A stretch of DNA of 22,386 nucleotides from an uncultured Alphaproteobacteria bacterium. Lineage in GTDB: Bacteria; Pseudomonadota; Alphaproteobacteria; Rs-D84. Location of the stretch: the NCBI GenBank assembly GCA_904502245.1, contig CAJGDN010000011.1:1-22386 (forward strand), read 5' to 3'. This document shows, one piece after another, positions 1-6,445 of this stretch; position 1 is the stretch's first letter; every line of letters begins with the position of its first letter. The position numbers and the translations under genes are program-made. Below the pieces are notes generated by a model that saw only the letters and a list, made by a program, of their open reading frames with translations, was not told the origin of the DNA and did no database searches.

Positions 1-1787
1 ATAACGCTGCCGCCTTTACCAATAACTTCGCGAACTTTGTCTGGATTGATTTTCATAGCATATGCCTGTGGTGCATATTCAGAAACATTTGCGCGTGGCT
101 TTTTGATTGCTTTTTCAATCTTGCCCAAGATGTGCATACGGCCATCTTTTGCCTGGGCCAATGCGCGTTCCATAATTTCAAATGTGATAGATGTAATTTT
201 AATATCCATCTGCAATGCTGTTACACCCTGGTCTGTACCTGTAACCTTAAAGTCCATGTCACCCAAGTGGTCTTCGTCGCCCAAGATGTCTGTCAAGATT
301 GCGTAATCGTCGCCTTCTTTAATCAGCCCCATCGCGATACCTGCAACTGGACGTTTCATTGGTACACCACCGTCCATCATTGCCAATGTCGCACCACATG
401 TTGTCGCCATTGAAGACGAACCATTCGATTCCAAGATGTCTGACACAATGCGAATTACATAGTCAAATTCGCTACGTGTTGGTACCATTGGATGAACCGC
501 ACGCCATGCCAAATTACCGTGACCAATTTCACGACGACCTGGGGATTTCAAACCTTTGCATTCACCAACAGAATAGCCTGGGAAATTATAGTTCAAAATA
601 AAGTCGCGTTCTTCGGCGCCATCCAATGATTCAATTGGCAATGCGTCTTTGCCACCACCCAATGTTAATGATACCAACGCCTGGGTTTCACCGCGCGTAA
701 ACAGTGCAGAACCATGTGCGCGTGGCAATACACCTAATTCAATTTCAATTGGACGAACTGTTTTATTATCACGACCGTCGATACGTGGTTTACCCGCCAA
801 AATATTGCCACGCATAATACGTGCAGTCAGATTTTCAATAACTTCGTCTGCCCATGATTCCAGTGTAGATGCCGCACGTTCGGATTCTGGGAACAATTCT
901 GGAATTTGTGCCTTAGCCATTTTATGGATTTCAGACAATGTTTCCAGGCGAACTAATTTTTCTTTGATTTGCAGCGCTTCTTCGATTGCAGGTGCAAATG
1001 ATTCAAATTCTGATTCCATTGTCAATTGTTCCTGGGTCTTTTCAGGCACATCCCAGCGTTCTTTGCCTGCAGCGCCCGCCAATTCGTTAATTGCACGGAT
1101 AACATCCTGTTGCGCATCAAAACCAAATTTTACCGCGCCCAGAACAGTTGCTTCGTCCAATTCGCCAATTTCAGATTCAACCATCAAAACACCATCTTTG
1201 GTCGCAGCAACAACCAAATCCATTTCTGATTCTTCTGTTGCCTTTTTTGATGGGTTCAAGATATATTTGCCGTCTGCATAACCGACACGCGCCGCACCAA
1301 TTGGTCCCTGGAATGGAACACCAGATAATGCCAATGCCGCTGATGACGCAATCATCGCGACGATGTCAGGCTGATTCTTTTTATCGTATGAAAATACCTG
1401 GGCAATAATCTGAACCTTGTTCTTGAATGTTTCTGGGAACAAAGGACGAATTGGACGGTCAATCAAACGCGCAGTTAATGTTTCGGCAGTTGATGCCTTG
1501 CCTTCGCGTCTGTCGCGTGAACCTGGAATACGACCCGCAGATGCAAATTTTTCCTGGTAATCAACGGTTAATGGAAAGAAATCTTGACCTTCGACCGCAG
1601 ATTTTTCTGCACAAACTGTTGCCAAAACCATTGTTCCACCCATTGTTGCCAAAACAGAACCATTTGCCTGCTTTGCCATACGACCTGTTTCCAAACGCAA
1701 TGTTTCATCACCGTATGGAATTTCAACTGCGATTGGGTTGTTTAATTTTGATGTTTTTTCATCTTTTCCAAATAAACCAAATAACAT
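1..1787 (-). CDS. pnp: Polyribonucleotide nucleotidyltransferase (PNPase), C-terminus cut by window edge
   Basis: Phosphorolytic 3'-5' exoribonuclease of RNA decay, normally trimeric and often bound to the degradosome. About 595 residues are present. The N-terminal RNase PH domain shows EKFASAGRIPGSRDRREGK and RLIDRPIRPLFPE. The second RNase PH domain carries DILGDEDHLGDMDFKV at about residues 500-514; D504 and D510 have the same 6-residue spacing as the E. coli catalytic pair D486/D492. The window ends inside the KH domain (KINPDKVREVIGKGGSV, about 579-595), so the rest of KH and the S1 domain lie outside. The start at 1787 has GGAG eight bases upstream. A promoter and a structured leader precede it, so it is probably transcribed alone; der upstream ends in its own terminator. 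rpsO, the usual upstream neighbour of pnp, is absent here. Identification is secure. Confidence 0.97.
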   Translation of the reverse strand, partial: MLFGLFGKDEKTSKLNNPIAVEIPYGDETLRLETGRMAKQANGSVLATMGGTMVLATVCAEKSAVEGQDFFPLTVDYQEKFASAGRIPGSRDRREGKASTAETLTARLIDRPIRPLFPETFKNKVQIIAQVFSYDKKNQPDIVAMIASSAALALSGVPFQGPIGAARVGYADGKYILNPSKKATEESEMDLVVAATKDGVLMVESEIGELDEATVLGAVKFGFDAQQDVIRAINELAGAAGKERWDVPEKTQEQLTMESEFESFAPAIEEALQIKEKLVRLETLSEIHKMAKAQIPELFPESERAASTLESWADEVIENLTARIMRGNILAGKPRIDGRDNKTVRPIEIELGVLPRAHGSALFTRGETQALVSLTLGGGKDALPIESLDGAEERDFILNYNFPGYSVGECKGLKSPGRREIGHGNLAWRAVHPMVPTRSEFDYVIRIVSDILESNGSSSMATTCGATLAMMDGGVPMKRPVAGIAMGLIKEGDDYAILTDILGDEDHLGDMDFKVTGTDQGVTALQMDIKITSITFEIMERALAQAKDGRMHILGKIEKAIKKPRANVSEYAPQAYAMKINPDKVREVIGKGGSV

Positions 1788-1819
1788 TTGTTTACTCCAT
1801 TTTTTGTTACTTTCATCAT

Positions 1820-1890
1820 GCGAAGAAAAATCATTCGTTTCTGCATCCTGATATATTCCCAGATGCACAAAGGAACAATTTCATCTTCGC
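1820..1890 (-). promoter_or_regulatory. Long stem-loop in the pnp mRNA leader
   Basis: The leader begins almost exactly at a 7-bp closing helix (GCGAAGA at minus 1890-1884 with TCTTCGC at 1826-1820). Inside is a second helix (1860-1867 with 1842-1850, eight pairs around one bulged base, 9-base loop), and GTTCC/GTTTC-type pairs extend the stem between them. In E. coli the pnp leader forms a long duplex cut by RNase III, which lets PNPase repress its own synthesis. The position and shape here suggest the same kind of autoregulation; that is inference. Confidence 0.5.
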
Positions 1891-1897
1891 CCCATAA

Positions 1898-1925
1898 ATT
1901 ATAAAGCATATTTACCCCTTTGCAA
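1898..1925 (-). promoter_or_regulatory. Promoter of pnp
   Basis: Reading the minus strand, TTGCAA (1925-1920) and a perfect TATAAT (1903-1898) are separated by 16 bases. Transcription should start near 1891, giving a leader of about 100 nt before the pnp start. The terminator of der lies just upstream, so pnp has its own transcription unit. Confidence 0.7.
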
Positions 1926-1938
1926 GGTAAAGTTGTAT

Positions 1939-1962
1939 GAAAAAACGCCCAAAGGGGCGTTT
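1939..1962 (-). terminator. Rho-independent terminator of der
   Basis: On the minus strand an 8-bp stem (AAACGCCC / GGGCGTTT, arms 1955-1962 and 1943-1950) with a 4-base loop is followed by a run of T. It starts three bases after the der stop codon. Confidence 0.85.
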
Positions 1963-1964
1963 GT

Positions 1965-3299
1965 TTAATCATACGGATTTTCTGATTTTTCATATTCAAT
2001 CACAACCGGCAGATGTTCCCAATGCAGGGCCGTTGCAATACCGCGTCGCAGATACCGTGTGTACGATTCCGGAATATCAGAAGCGCCACCAACATTTATC
2101 GTTATACGCATTGGATGACGACCGGTTTGACGCGCAAATTTTATCTTCATAGGACGTTTCAGGCGCGACAATGGTGGCTGACGGTCAGATACCAATTTTT
2201 CAACGATTCTGTTTATCAGGCTGGTTGGTGCCTGGGCAGATGATATATCCCATTGTTCATAAATTCGGCGGAACATATTCTGGACGCCCGTCCCTGTTTC
2301 CGCAGATACCGCCAAAATCATCGGTTTGATAATCTGGTGGAATGAATTTGAAAACTGATGCTTTAATTTTAATAACTTTTCATCACGCAGTTCTGGTTCA
2401 ACCAAATCCCATTTGTTTAATGCGACACACAGAATTTTACCCGCATTATAAACACGTGCAGCAATCCCCAGGGCCTGATTTTCAATATTACGCGTTGCAT
2501 CAACCATCAATATAACAACATCCGCCTTTTCAATCGCATCCAACGATTTTAATGCAGACAACGTTTCAACATCATCGGTTACACCCGCCTTGCGACGCAG
2601 ACCGGCGGTATCCATCAGCACAATATCACGACCATAGAATTTCGTTGGGATTTTAACCGTATCACGCGTAACGCCCGGCATATCCATAACAATTTGGCGT
2701 TTTTCCCCCAATACACGGTTAACAAATGTCGATTTTCCAACATTTGGTTGACCCAGTATTGCAATTTTTACACGCGTATCTGTTTCGCGTTCAGGCGCAT
2801 CTTTGTTTGCATCTTCGCCGGCGATTTTATCCAAGAATTCATAAATATAATCAAACCCACGTTTGTGTTCAGCAGATACCAAAACAGGTTCACCAAACCC
2901 CAGTTTATAAAAATCATGAATATTCGCCAGGCGTTTTTCCGATTCGCTTTTGTTTATCAGCAACAGTATTGGCGCACGTGTTTTGCGGCGTACCAATTTT
3001 GCCCAATCGATGTCTTCGTTTGTTAATCCAACACGACCATCAACAACAAATAAAATTGCATCTGCATTTGACACCGCATCAATTGCCATGTTGGTTGAAT
3101 CCAGCGCAATCCCAGAATTCGCGCGTTCCAGGCCAGCCGTGTCATACAGCGAATATGGCCGGTCGCGAAAAGTACCAGAAATTGTGTCGCGTGTTACACC
3201 TGGTCGGTCATGAACCAGGGCATCACGGGTCCCCGTCAGGGCATTAAATAAAGTTGACTTTCCCGTATTTGGGCGTCCAACGATTGCTATCTTTATCAT
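1965..3299 (-). CDS. der: Ribosome biogenesis GTPase Der (EngA)
   Basis: Tandem-GTPase protein needed for 50S ribosomal subunit maturation. 444 residues, normal length. First G domain: P-loop GRPNTGKST at 8-16, the G2 region near DRPGVTRDT (31-39), DTAG at 53-56. Second G domain: GQPNVGKST at 183-191, MPGVTRDT around 207-214, DTAG at 230-233, NKWD at 295-298. The C-terminal KH-like domain ends in a region containing RRGIATALHWEHLPV. The first domain has NKSE (116-119) where NKxD is expected in the base-specificity loop, a conservative but unusual change. The start follows GGA and fits the P-loop distance seen in the family. It stands between its own promoter and terminator, so it is a single-gene unit. 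Confidence 0.97.
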   Translation of the reverse strand: MIKIAIVGRPNTGKSTLFNALTGTRDALVHDRPGVTRDTISGTFRDRPYSLYDTAGLERANSGIALDSTNMAIDAVSNADAILFVVDGRVGLTNEDIDWAKLVRRKTRAPILLLINKSESEKRLANIHDFYKLGFGEPVLVSAEHKRGFDYIYEFLDKIAGEDANKDAPERETDTRVKIAILGQPNVGKSTFVNRVLGEKRQIVMDMPGVTRDTVKIPTKFYGRDIVLMDTAGLRRKAGVTDDVETLSALKSLDAIEKADVVILMVDATRNIENQALGIAARVYNAGKILCVALNKWDLVEPELRDEKLLKLKHQFSNSFHQIIKPMILAVSAETGTGVQNMFRRIYEQWDISSAQAPTSLINRIVEKLVSDRQPPLSRLKRPMKIKFARQTGRHPMRITINVGGASDIPESYTRYLRRGIATALHWEHLPVVIEYEKSENPYD

Positions 3300-3324
3300 A
3301 ACTTTTTTCCATTGATTTTTTGTA

Positions 3325-3352
3325 ATTATAAAGCAAAAATAGAAATAATCAA
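3325..3352 (-). promoter_or_regulatory. Promoter of der
   Basis: Minus-strand TTGATT (3352-3347), 16-base spacer, perfect TATAAT (3330-3325). The der start codon lies 26 bases beyond the -10. The same 68-base gap must also hold the divergent promoter for the YIP1-like gene, for which I see only a weak candidate (TTGTAA at 3320, AATAAT at 3344). Confidence 0.65.
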
Positions 3353-3367
3353 ATCAGGGGCGAAAAT

Positions 3368-3964
3368 ATGATAAAAAAATTCAAGAACGCATTTAACCAT
3401 GTTCGCAATGTTATTGTGAATCCAAAACGTTTCTTTACCAAAATTGTCGCAGACGGCAACATGGAAGAATCTATGTTAAAGGCTTTTCTGTATGGTCTGT
3501 TGGGCGGATGCTTGGTTTTATTAATCAGACTGATTGGTGGCGCGACAATTACATTGGGTTCAATATTTACTGCAATTGTTATCGTTCCGGTTTTGGCGGT
3601 GGCATTGTTGTTCGTTATGGGCGGATTGATGATGTTGGTGTCTGAAATAACCGGGGGGGAACGCGATTGGGAAATTGCGATTAAAGGGCTGGCGTCTATA
3701 TTCTTTATCTATCCGGCAATTTTGGTTCTGAACGCATTGGCATTTAATTGTGTGTCGATGTGGGTAATCAGTTTGTTGGTTGATATTTATATACTGTTCC
3801 TGTTTTATAACATTTCGCTGTATTGTATGCGTGGAAAACGTGGGAACGTTATCCTGGTAATTGGTGTGTTGGCGTTATTTTTGCTGACTGTGTATATGAC
3901 AGATTATCGAATTGGATGGTTCATGTTAAAGAATACCAGTGCAACACTTGCATGTTTGTTATAA
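3368..3964 (+). CDS. YIP1-family-like inner-membrane protein
   Basis: 198 residues. A short basic N-terminus with NPKRFF (about 18-23), the phrase typical of the start of bacterial YIP1-domain proteins, is followed by about five hydrophobic segments (roughly 43-60, 64-90, 106-128, 131-150, 158-177). Bacterial members of this family have no settled function; the membrane location is clear from the sequence. AGGGG about seven bases before the ATG supports the start. It is divergent from der and followed directly by a terminator, so it is monocistronic. It could equally be an unrelated small polytopic membrane protein; the family call rests on the N-terminal motif and the topology. Confidence 0.6.
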   Translation: MIKKFKNAFNHVRNVIVNPKRFFTKIVADGNMEESMLKAFLYGLLGGCLVLLIRLIGGATITLGSIFTAIVIVPVLAVALLFVMGGLMMLVSEITGGERDWEIAIKGLASIFFIYPAILVLNALAFNCVSMWVISLLVDIYILFLFYNISLYCMRGKRGNVILVIGVLALFLLTVYMTDYRIGWFMLKNTSATLACLL

Positions 3965-3965
3965 A

Positions 3966-3991
3966 AAATGCCCCAACGGGGCGTTTTTTTA
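3966..3991 (+). terminator. Rho-independent terminator after the YIP1-like gene
   Basis: Stem AATGCCCC / GGGGCGTT (3967-3974 with 3978-3985, one G-T pair, 3-base loop) followed by a run of seven T. It begins within a few bases of the stop codon. Confidence 0.85.
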
Positions 3992-4000
3992 TGATATAAT
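3992..4000 (+). promoter_or_regulatory. Extended -10 promoter of the ABC transporter operon
   Basis: TGATATAAT (TG-N-TATAAT) starts right after the T-run of the preceding terminator. The -35 position falls inside the terminator stem and has no good match, which fits an extended -10 promoter. Start of transcription near 4007 would leave a leader of about 24 nt. Confidence 0.55.
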
Positions 4001-4030
4001 ATTTCAGAACACACAAAAGCGAGAGAGAGC

Positions 4031-4759
4031 ATGAAGAAAAAACAAACGGAAGAATTTATTATATCGCTGAAAGGAATAAATAAAAGTTTCCCATTGGAAC
4101 TGGGGGGTGAACAACAGGTTTTATTTGATATAAATATTGATGTTCGCGCAGGTGAGTTTGTTGCGATTATGGGGCCATCTGGGTCTGGGAAATCGACATG
4201 CATGAACATTATTGGCGCGTTGGATATACCAACCTCTGGTGTGTACGAACTGTATGGGCGCGACGTAACAGGTTTGACATCTGACGAACTGGCCGTTGTG
4301 CGTAATGAACATATCGGATTTGTGTTCCAGCAATTTAATCTGCTGTCTAAACGCAGCGTCTTGGACAATGTTATGTTGCCATTGATGTATCGCGGTCTGC
4401 CAATGGATGAACGTATATCACGTGCACGCGAAATGTTGAAACGGGTGGGGTTGGAAAAATTTGAATCGTATCTGCCAACACAGTTGTCGGGCGGTATGAA
4501 ACAACGCGTTGCAATTGCACGCGCATTGGCTGGAAATCCAAAATTGATTTTAGCAGACGAACCAACAGGTGCACTGGACAGTAAAATGGGCAATGAAATT
4601 TTACAGTTCTTTAAGCAGCTGAATCGTGATTTAGGTATCACAATCGTAATGATTACCCACGAATTTGATATTGCGCGATACGCACAACGTTTAATCCACA
4701 TTCGCGACGGGCGCATTAATTATGACGGCCCAATTCCACGCGATGACAGAAATTTATAA
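4031..4759 (+). CDS. MacB/LolD-type ABC transporter ATP-binding protein
   Basis: 242 residues, the usual length for this ABC ATPase class. Walker A GPSGSGKST at 48-56, Q-loop VFQQFN (Gln at 100-101), signature LSGGMKQR at 152-159, Walker B LILADEPTGALD from 172 with catalytic Glu177, and switch His200 (MITHE). LSGG followed by QR, and DEPTGALD, are typical of the MacB/LolD/FtsE branch, which drives extrusion of lipoproteins, peptides or toxins or performs mechanical work across the inner membrane rather than import. The permease gene follows after 22 bases, so the two form one transporter. Substrate cannot be read from the sequence. LolD is possible by sequence, but the partner looks like a MacB permease rather than LolC/E. 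Confidence 0.9.
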   Translation: MKKKQTEEFIISLKGINKSFPLELGGEQQVLFDINIDVRAGEFVAIMGPSGSGKSTCMNIIGALDIPTSGVYELYGRDVTGLTSDELAVVRNEHIGFVFQQFNLLSKRSVLDNVMLPLMYRGLPMDERISRAREMLKRVGLEKFESYLPTQLSGGMKQRVAIARALAGNPKLILADEPTGALDSKMGNEILQFFKQLNRDLGITIVMITHEFDIARYAQRLIHIRDGRINYDGPIPRDDRNL

Positions 4760-4781
4760 TCAGTGCAAGGGAGAATGAATA

Positions 4782-5999
4782 ATGACAATTGGTGATATTT
4801 TAAAGGAATCATGGCTGTCAATCAGTGGTAATAAAATCCGTTCATTTTTAACAGTCTTAGGAATTATTATCGGTGTTATGGCGGTTGTAATTATGGTTGC
4901 GGTTGGCGAAACCGTTCAAAATGAAATTACCGGGCAATTTTCATCGTTGGGAACAAACACAATTATGATACGTGCCGGTGCGGCACAAAGCGCAGGCGTC
5001 AGAACAGGAAACAGAAATACATTAACAATCCAGGACGCAGAATTTATTGGTAAACTGCCCGATGTTATGGCGGTTTCACCAGTACAGAACGGCATGGCCC
5101 AGGCGATTTATGGGAATAAAAACTGGTCTACGTCAATGATTGGTGTTTATCCAGATTATACAACCGTTCAAAACATAGAAATGGAATATGGAACATTCTT
5201 TGACATGTCCGCGGTACGCAATGCGTCAACGTATGCGGTTATTGGCCCAGAAACAGCCGAACAATTAGGTCTGCCGAAAAATCCAGTTGGTGAAATCGTA
5301 CGTGTTCAAAACACCCCGTTTGTAATTATCGGCGTAACCAAGGCCAAGGGCGATTCTGCAATGGGCAGCCAGGACGATATGATTTTAATTCCAATCACAA
5401 CACTAAAAAAGCGTTTACAGGGATCACGCTTTCCAAATTCTGTTAATATGGTTGCATTAAAACTGTTTGCAGATTCGGATAATAACATGGCGATTGAACA
5501 AATCAGCGCACTGTTGCGTCAACGTCACAGATTAAAAGATGATGCGGATGATGATTTCCAAATTATGGATATGAAGCAAATTATGGAAACAATGAATACA
5601 GTAACAGGATATCTGAAACTGTTATTGATTGCGATTGCAGCAGTATCGCTGTTGGTTGGCGCAATTGGTATTATGAACATGATGCTGGTATCGGTTGCAG
5701 AACGCACCCGCGAAATCGGTATACGAAAAGCAATTGGCGCGCGTGAACGTATGATTATCATTCAGTTCCTGTCAGAATCTGTTTTGATTTCATTTATTGG
5801 TTCAATGATTGGTCTGGTCGTTGGGGTTGGCCTGTCCCAGGGTATTGGGCGATTTATATTGGGATATAACGTTCCATTCAGTATATGGCCGGTCGTACTG
5901 TCCGTATCGGTTGCGGTGATTGTCGGATTATCATCAGGCGTAATGCCAGCGATGAAGGCAGCCAAACTTAATCCGATTGATAGTTTACGCCACGAATAA
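4782..5999 (+). CDS. MacB-like ABC transporter permease
   Basis: 405 residues. First membrane helix at about 20-41 (FLTVLGIIIGVMAVVIMVAV), then a periplasmic core of about 230 residues (MacB_PCD type, beginning near GTNTIMIRAG), then three C-terminal helices of the FtsX domain (about 275-305, 328-352, 366-390). The cytoplasmic AERTREIGIRKAIGA phrase after the second helix is the usual coupling segment contacting the ATPase. This is a half-transporter expected to dimerise and to work with the ATPase encoded just upstream. AGGGAG precedes the ATG. Classical MacB needs a periplasmic adaptor (MacA) and an outer-membrane TolC channel; neither is encoded next to it, which is common for MacB-like pairs of unknown substrate. 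A strong terminator follows. Confidence 0.9.
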   Translation: MTIGDILKESWLSISGNKIRSFLTVLGIIIGVMAVVIMVAVGETVQNEITGQFSSLGTNTIMIRAGAAQSAGVRTGNRNTLTIQDAEFIGKLPDVMAVSPVQNGMAQAIYGNKNWSTSMIGVYPDYTTVQNIEMEYGTFFDMSAVRNASTYAVIGPETAEQLGLPKNPVGEIVRVQNTPFVIIGVTKAKGDSAMGSQDDMILIPITTLKKRLQGSRFPNSVNMVALKLFADSDNNMAIEQISALLRQRHRLKDDADDDFQIMDMKQIMETMNTVTGYLKLLLIAIAAVSLLVGAIGIMNMMLVSVAERTREIGIRKAIGARERMIIIQFLSESVLISFIGSMIGLVVGVGLSQGIGRFILGYNVPFSIWPVVLSVSVAVIVGLSSGVMPAMKAAKLNPIDSLRHE

Positions 6000-6000
6000 A

Positions 6001-6028
6001 AAAAGACGCCCTGCGGGGCGTTTTTTTT
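6001..6028 (+). terminator. Rho-independent terminator of the ABC transporter operon
   Basis: Stem ACGCCC / GGGCGT (6006-6011 with 6016-6021, loop TGCG), extended by a G-T and A-T pairs, followed by eight T. It directly abuts the permease stop codon. Confidence 0.9.
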
Positions 6029-6249
6029 ATAACCTGGGGAGGGACAACAGGTTTGATAGCCAATGATGCTTTCTGGACTTATTTACTGCGTGTTGTGCAC
6101 GTTTTTTTGGGGTGGGCTTGCTCTTGCCTGCGCAGTGGTGATAAAAATTACAGATTTTTGTATTTTTATACTGATGTACATAACAATCCCTGTTCATGCA
6201 TGAAATTAGTGTAAAGATTTCTGTAAGAATTTGAATACATAACCTGGGG
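6029..6249. repeat. Noncoding segment bounded by an 11-base direct repeat
   Basis: ATAACCTGGGG occurs at 6029-6039 and again at 6239-6249. The 6031-6053 stretch also contains AACCTG...CAGGTT, a 6-bp inverted repeat. Between the two copies the DNA is AT-rich and I find no convincing gene: the open frames there are short, carry no recognisable domain, and partly overlap the repeats. The direct repeat might mark a past insertion or the edges of a dispersed element. Confidence 0.4.
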
Positions 6250-6276
6250 CCCGCTGTCAAGTCGCGGGATGACAAA
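6239..6276 (-). repeat. Alphaproteobacterial-type dispersed palindromic repeat
   Basis: On the minus strand it reads TCATCCCGCGACTTGACAG then CGGG: CCCGC and GCGGG arms around a 9-base centre. This matches the dispersed intergenic element found in many alphaproteobacteria, whose spurious translation gives peptides of the VIPRLDxG type; here that frame reads FVIPRLDSGPQVM. It is noncoding and probably repeated elsewhere in the genome; only one copy is seen here. Confidence 0.55.
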
Positions 6277-6390
6277 GGGTATGCTCCTTAACCCCTGCCC
6301 TGACACGAACTGCCCCGCGCACAGGCGGGGATTTTTACCCTGTCCGCTGCCCACCCAATCCCCAGGGGACGCAAACGCGCCACAGCGATT
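6241..6390. other. GC-rich structured island, no gene recognised
   Basis: About 63% G+C by direct count (95 of 150 bases), against an AT-rich left flank. It contains CCCCGC/GCGGGG (6313-6318 with 6325-6330, 6-base loop) followed by ATTTTT, a possible weak plus-strand terminator. GGGTA (6277-6281) can pair with TACCC around that hairpin. I looked for hallmarks of RNase P RNA, tmRNA, SRP RNA and 6S RNA and did not find them. It may be an unknown structured RNA or part of the dispersed repeat that overlaps its left end. Confidence 0.35.
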
Positions 6391-6401
6391 GTGTATATGT
6401 A

Positions 6402-6437
6402 AAAAAAAATCCCCCGATTGGGGGGGGATTTTTTTAT
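6402..6437 (-). terminator. Terminator of the large cysteine-rich gene (end of the long minus-strand run)
   Basis: AT-flanked stem with CCCCC and GGGGG arms (around 6411-6415 and 6424-6428), extended by A-T pairs and with a run of T on both strands. It lies just after the 1049-codon gene and could stop transcription in both directions. Confidence 0.85.
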
Positions 6438-6445
6438 ATGGTTGA

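Noticed and set aside
649..1281. Open frame of 210 codons on the plus strand
   Set aside because: It lies antisense inside pnp, whose translation is unmistakable; no domain and no ribosome binding site.
1742..1999. Open frame of 85 codons on the minus strand
   Set aside because: Spans the end of der, its terminator, the pnp promoter and the pnp start; not a plausible gene.
2726..3247. Open frame of 173 codons on the plus strand
   Set aside because: Antisense shadow of der; the peptide is His- and Gln-rich in the way reversed coding DNA often is.
6027..6275. Open frame of 82 codons on the minus strand
   Set aside because: Starts inside the palindromic repeat, has no ribosome binding site and no recognisable motif.
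6241..6400. Possible RNase P RNA, tmRNA, SRP RNA or 6S RNA
   Set aside because: None of the conserved sequence signatures of these RNAs could be found on either strand.
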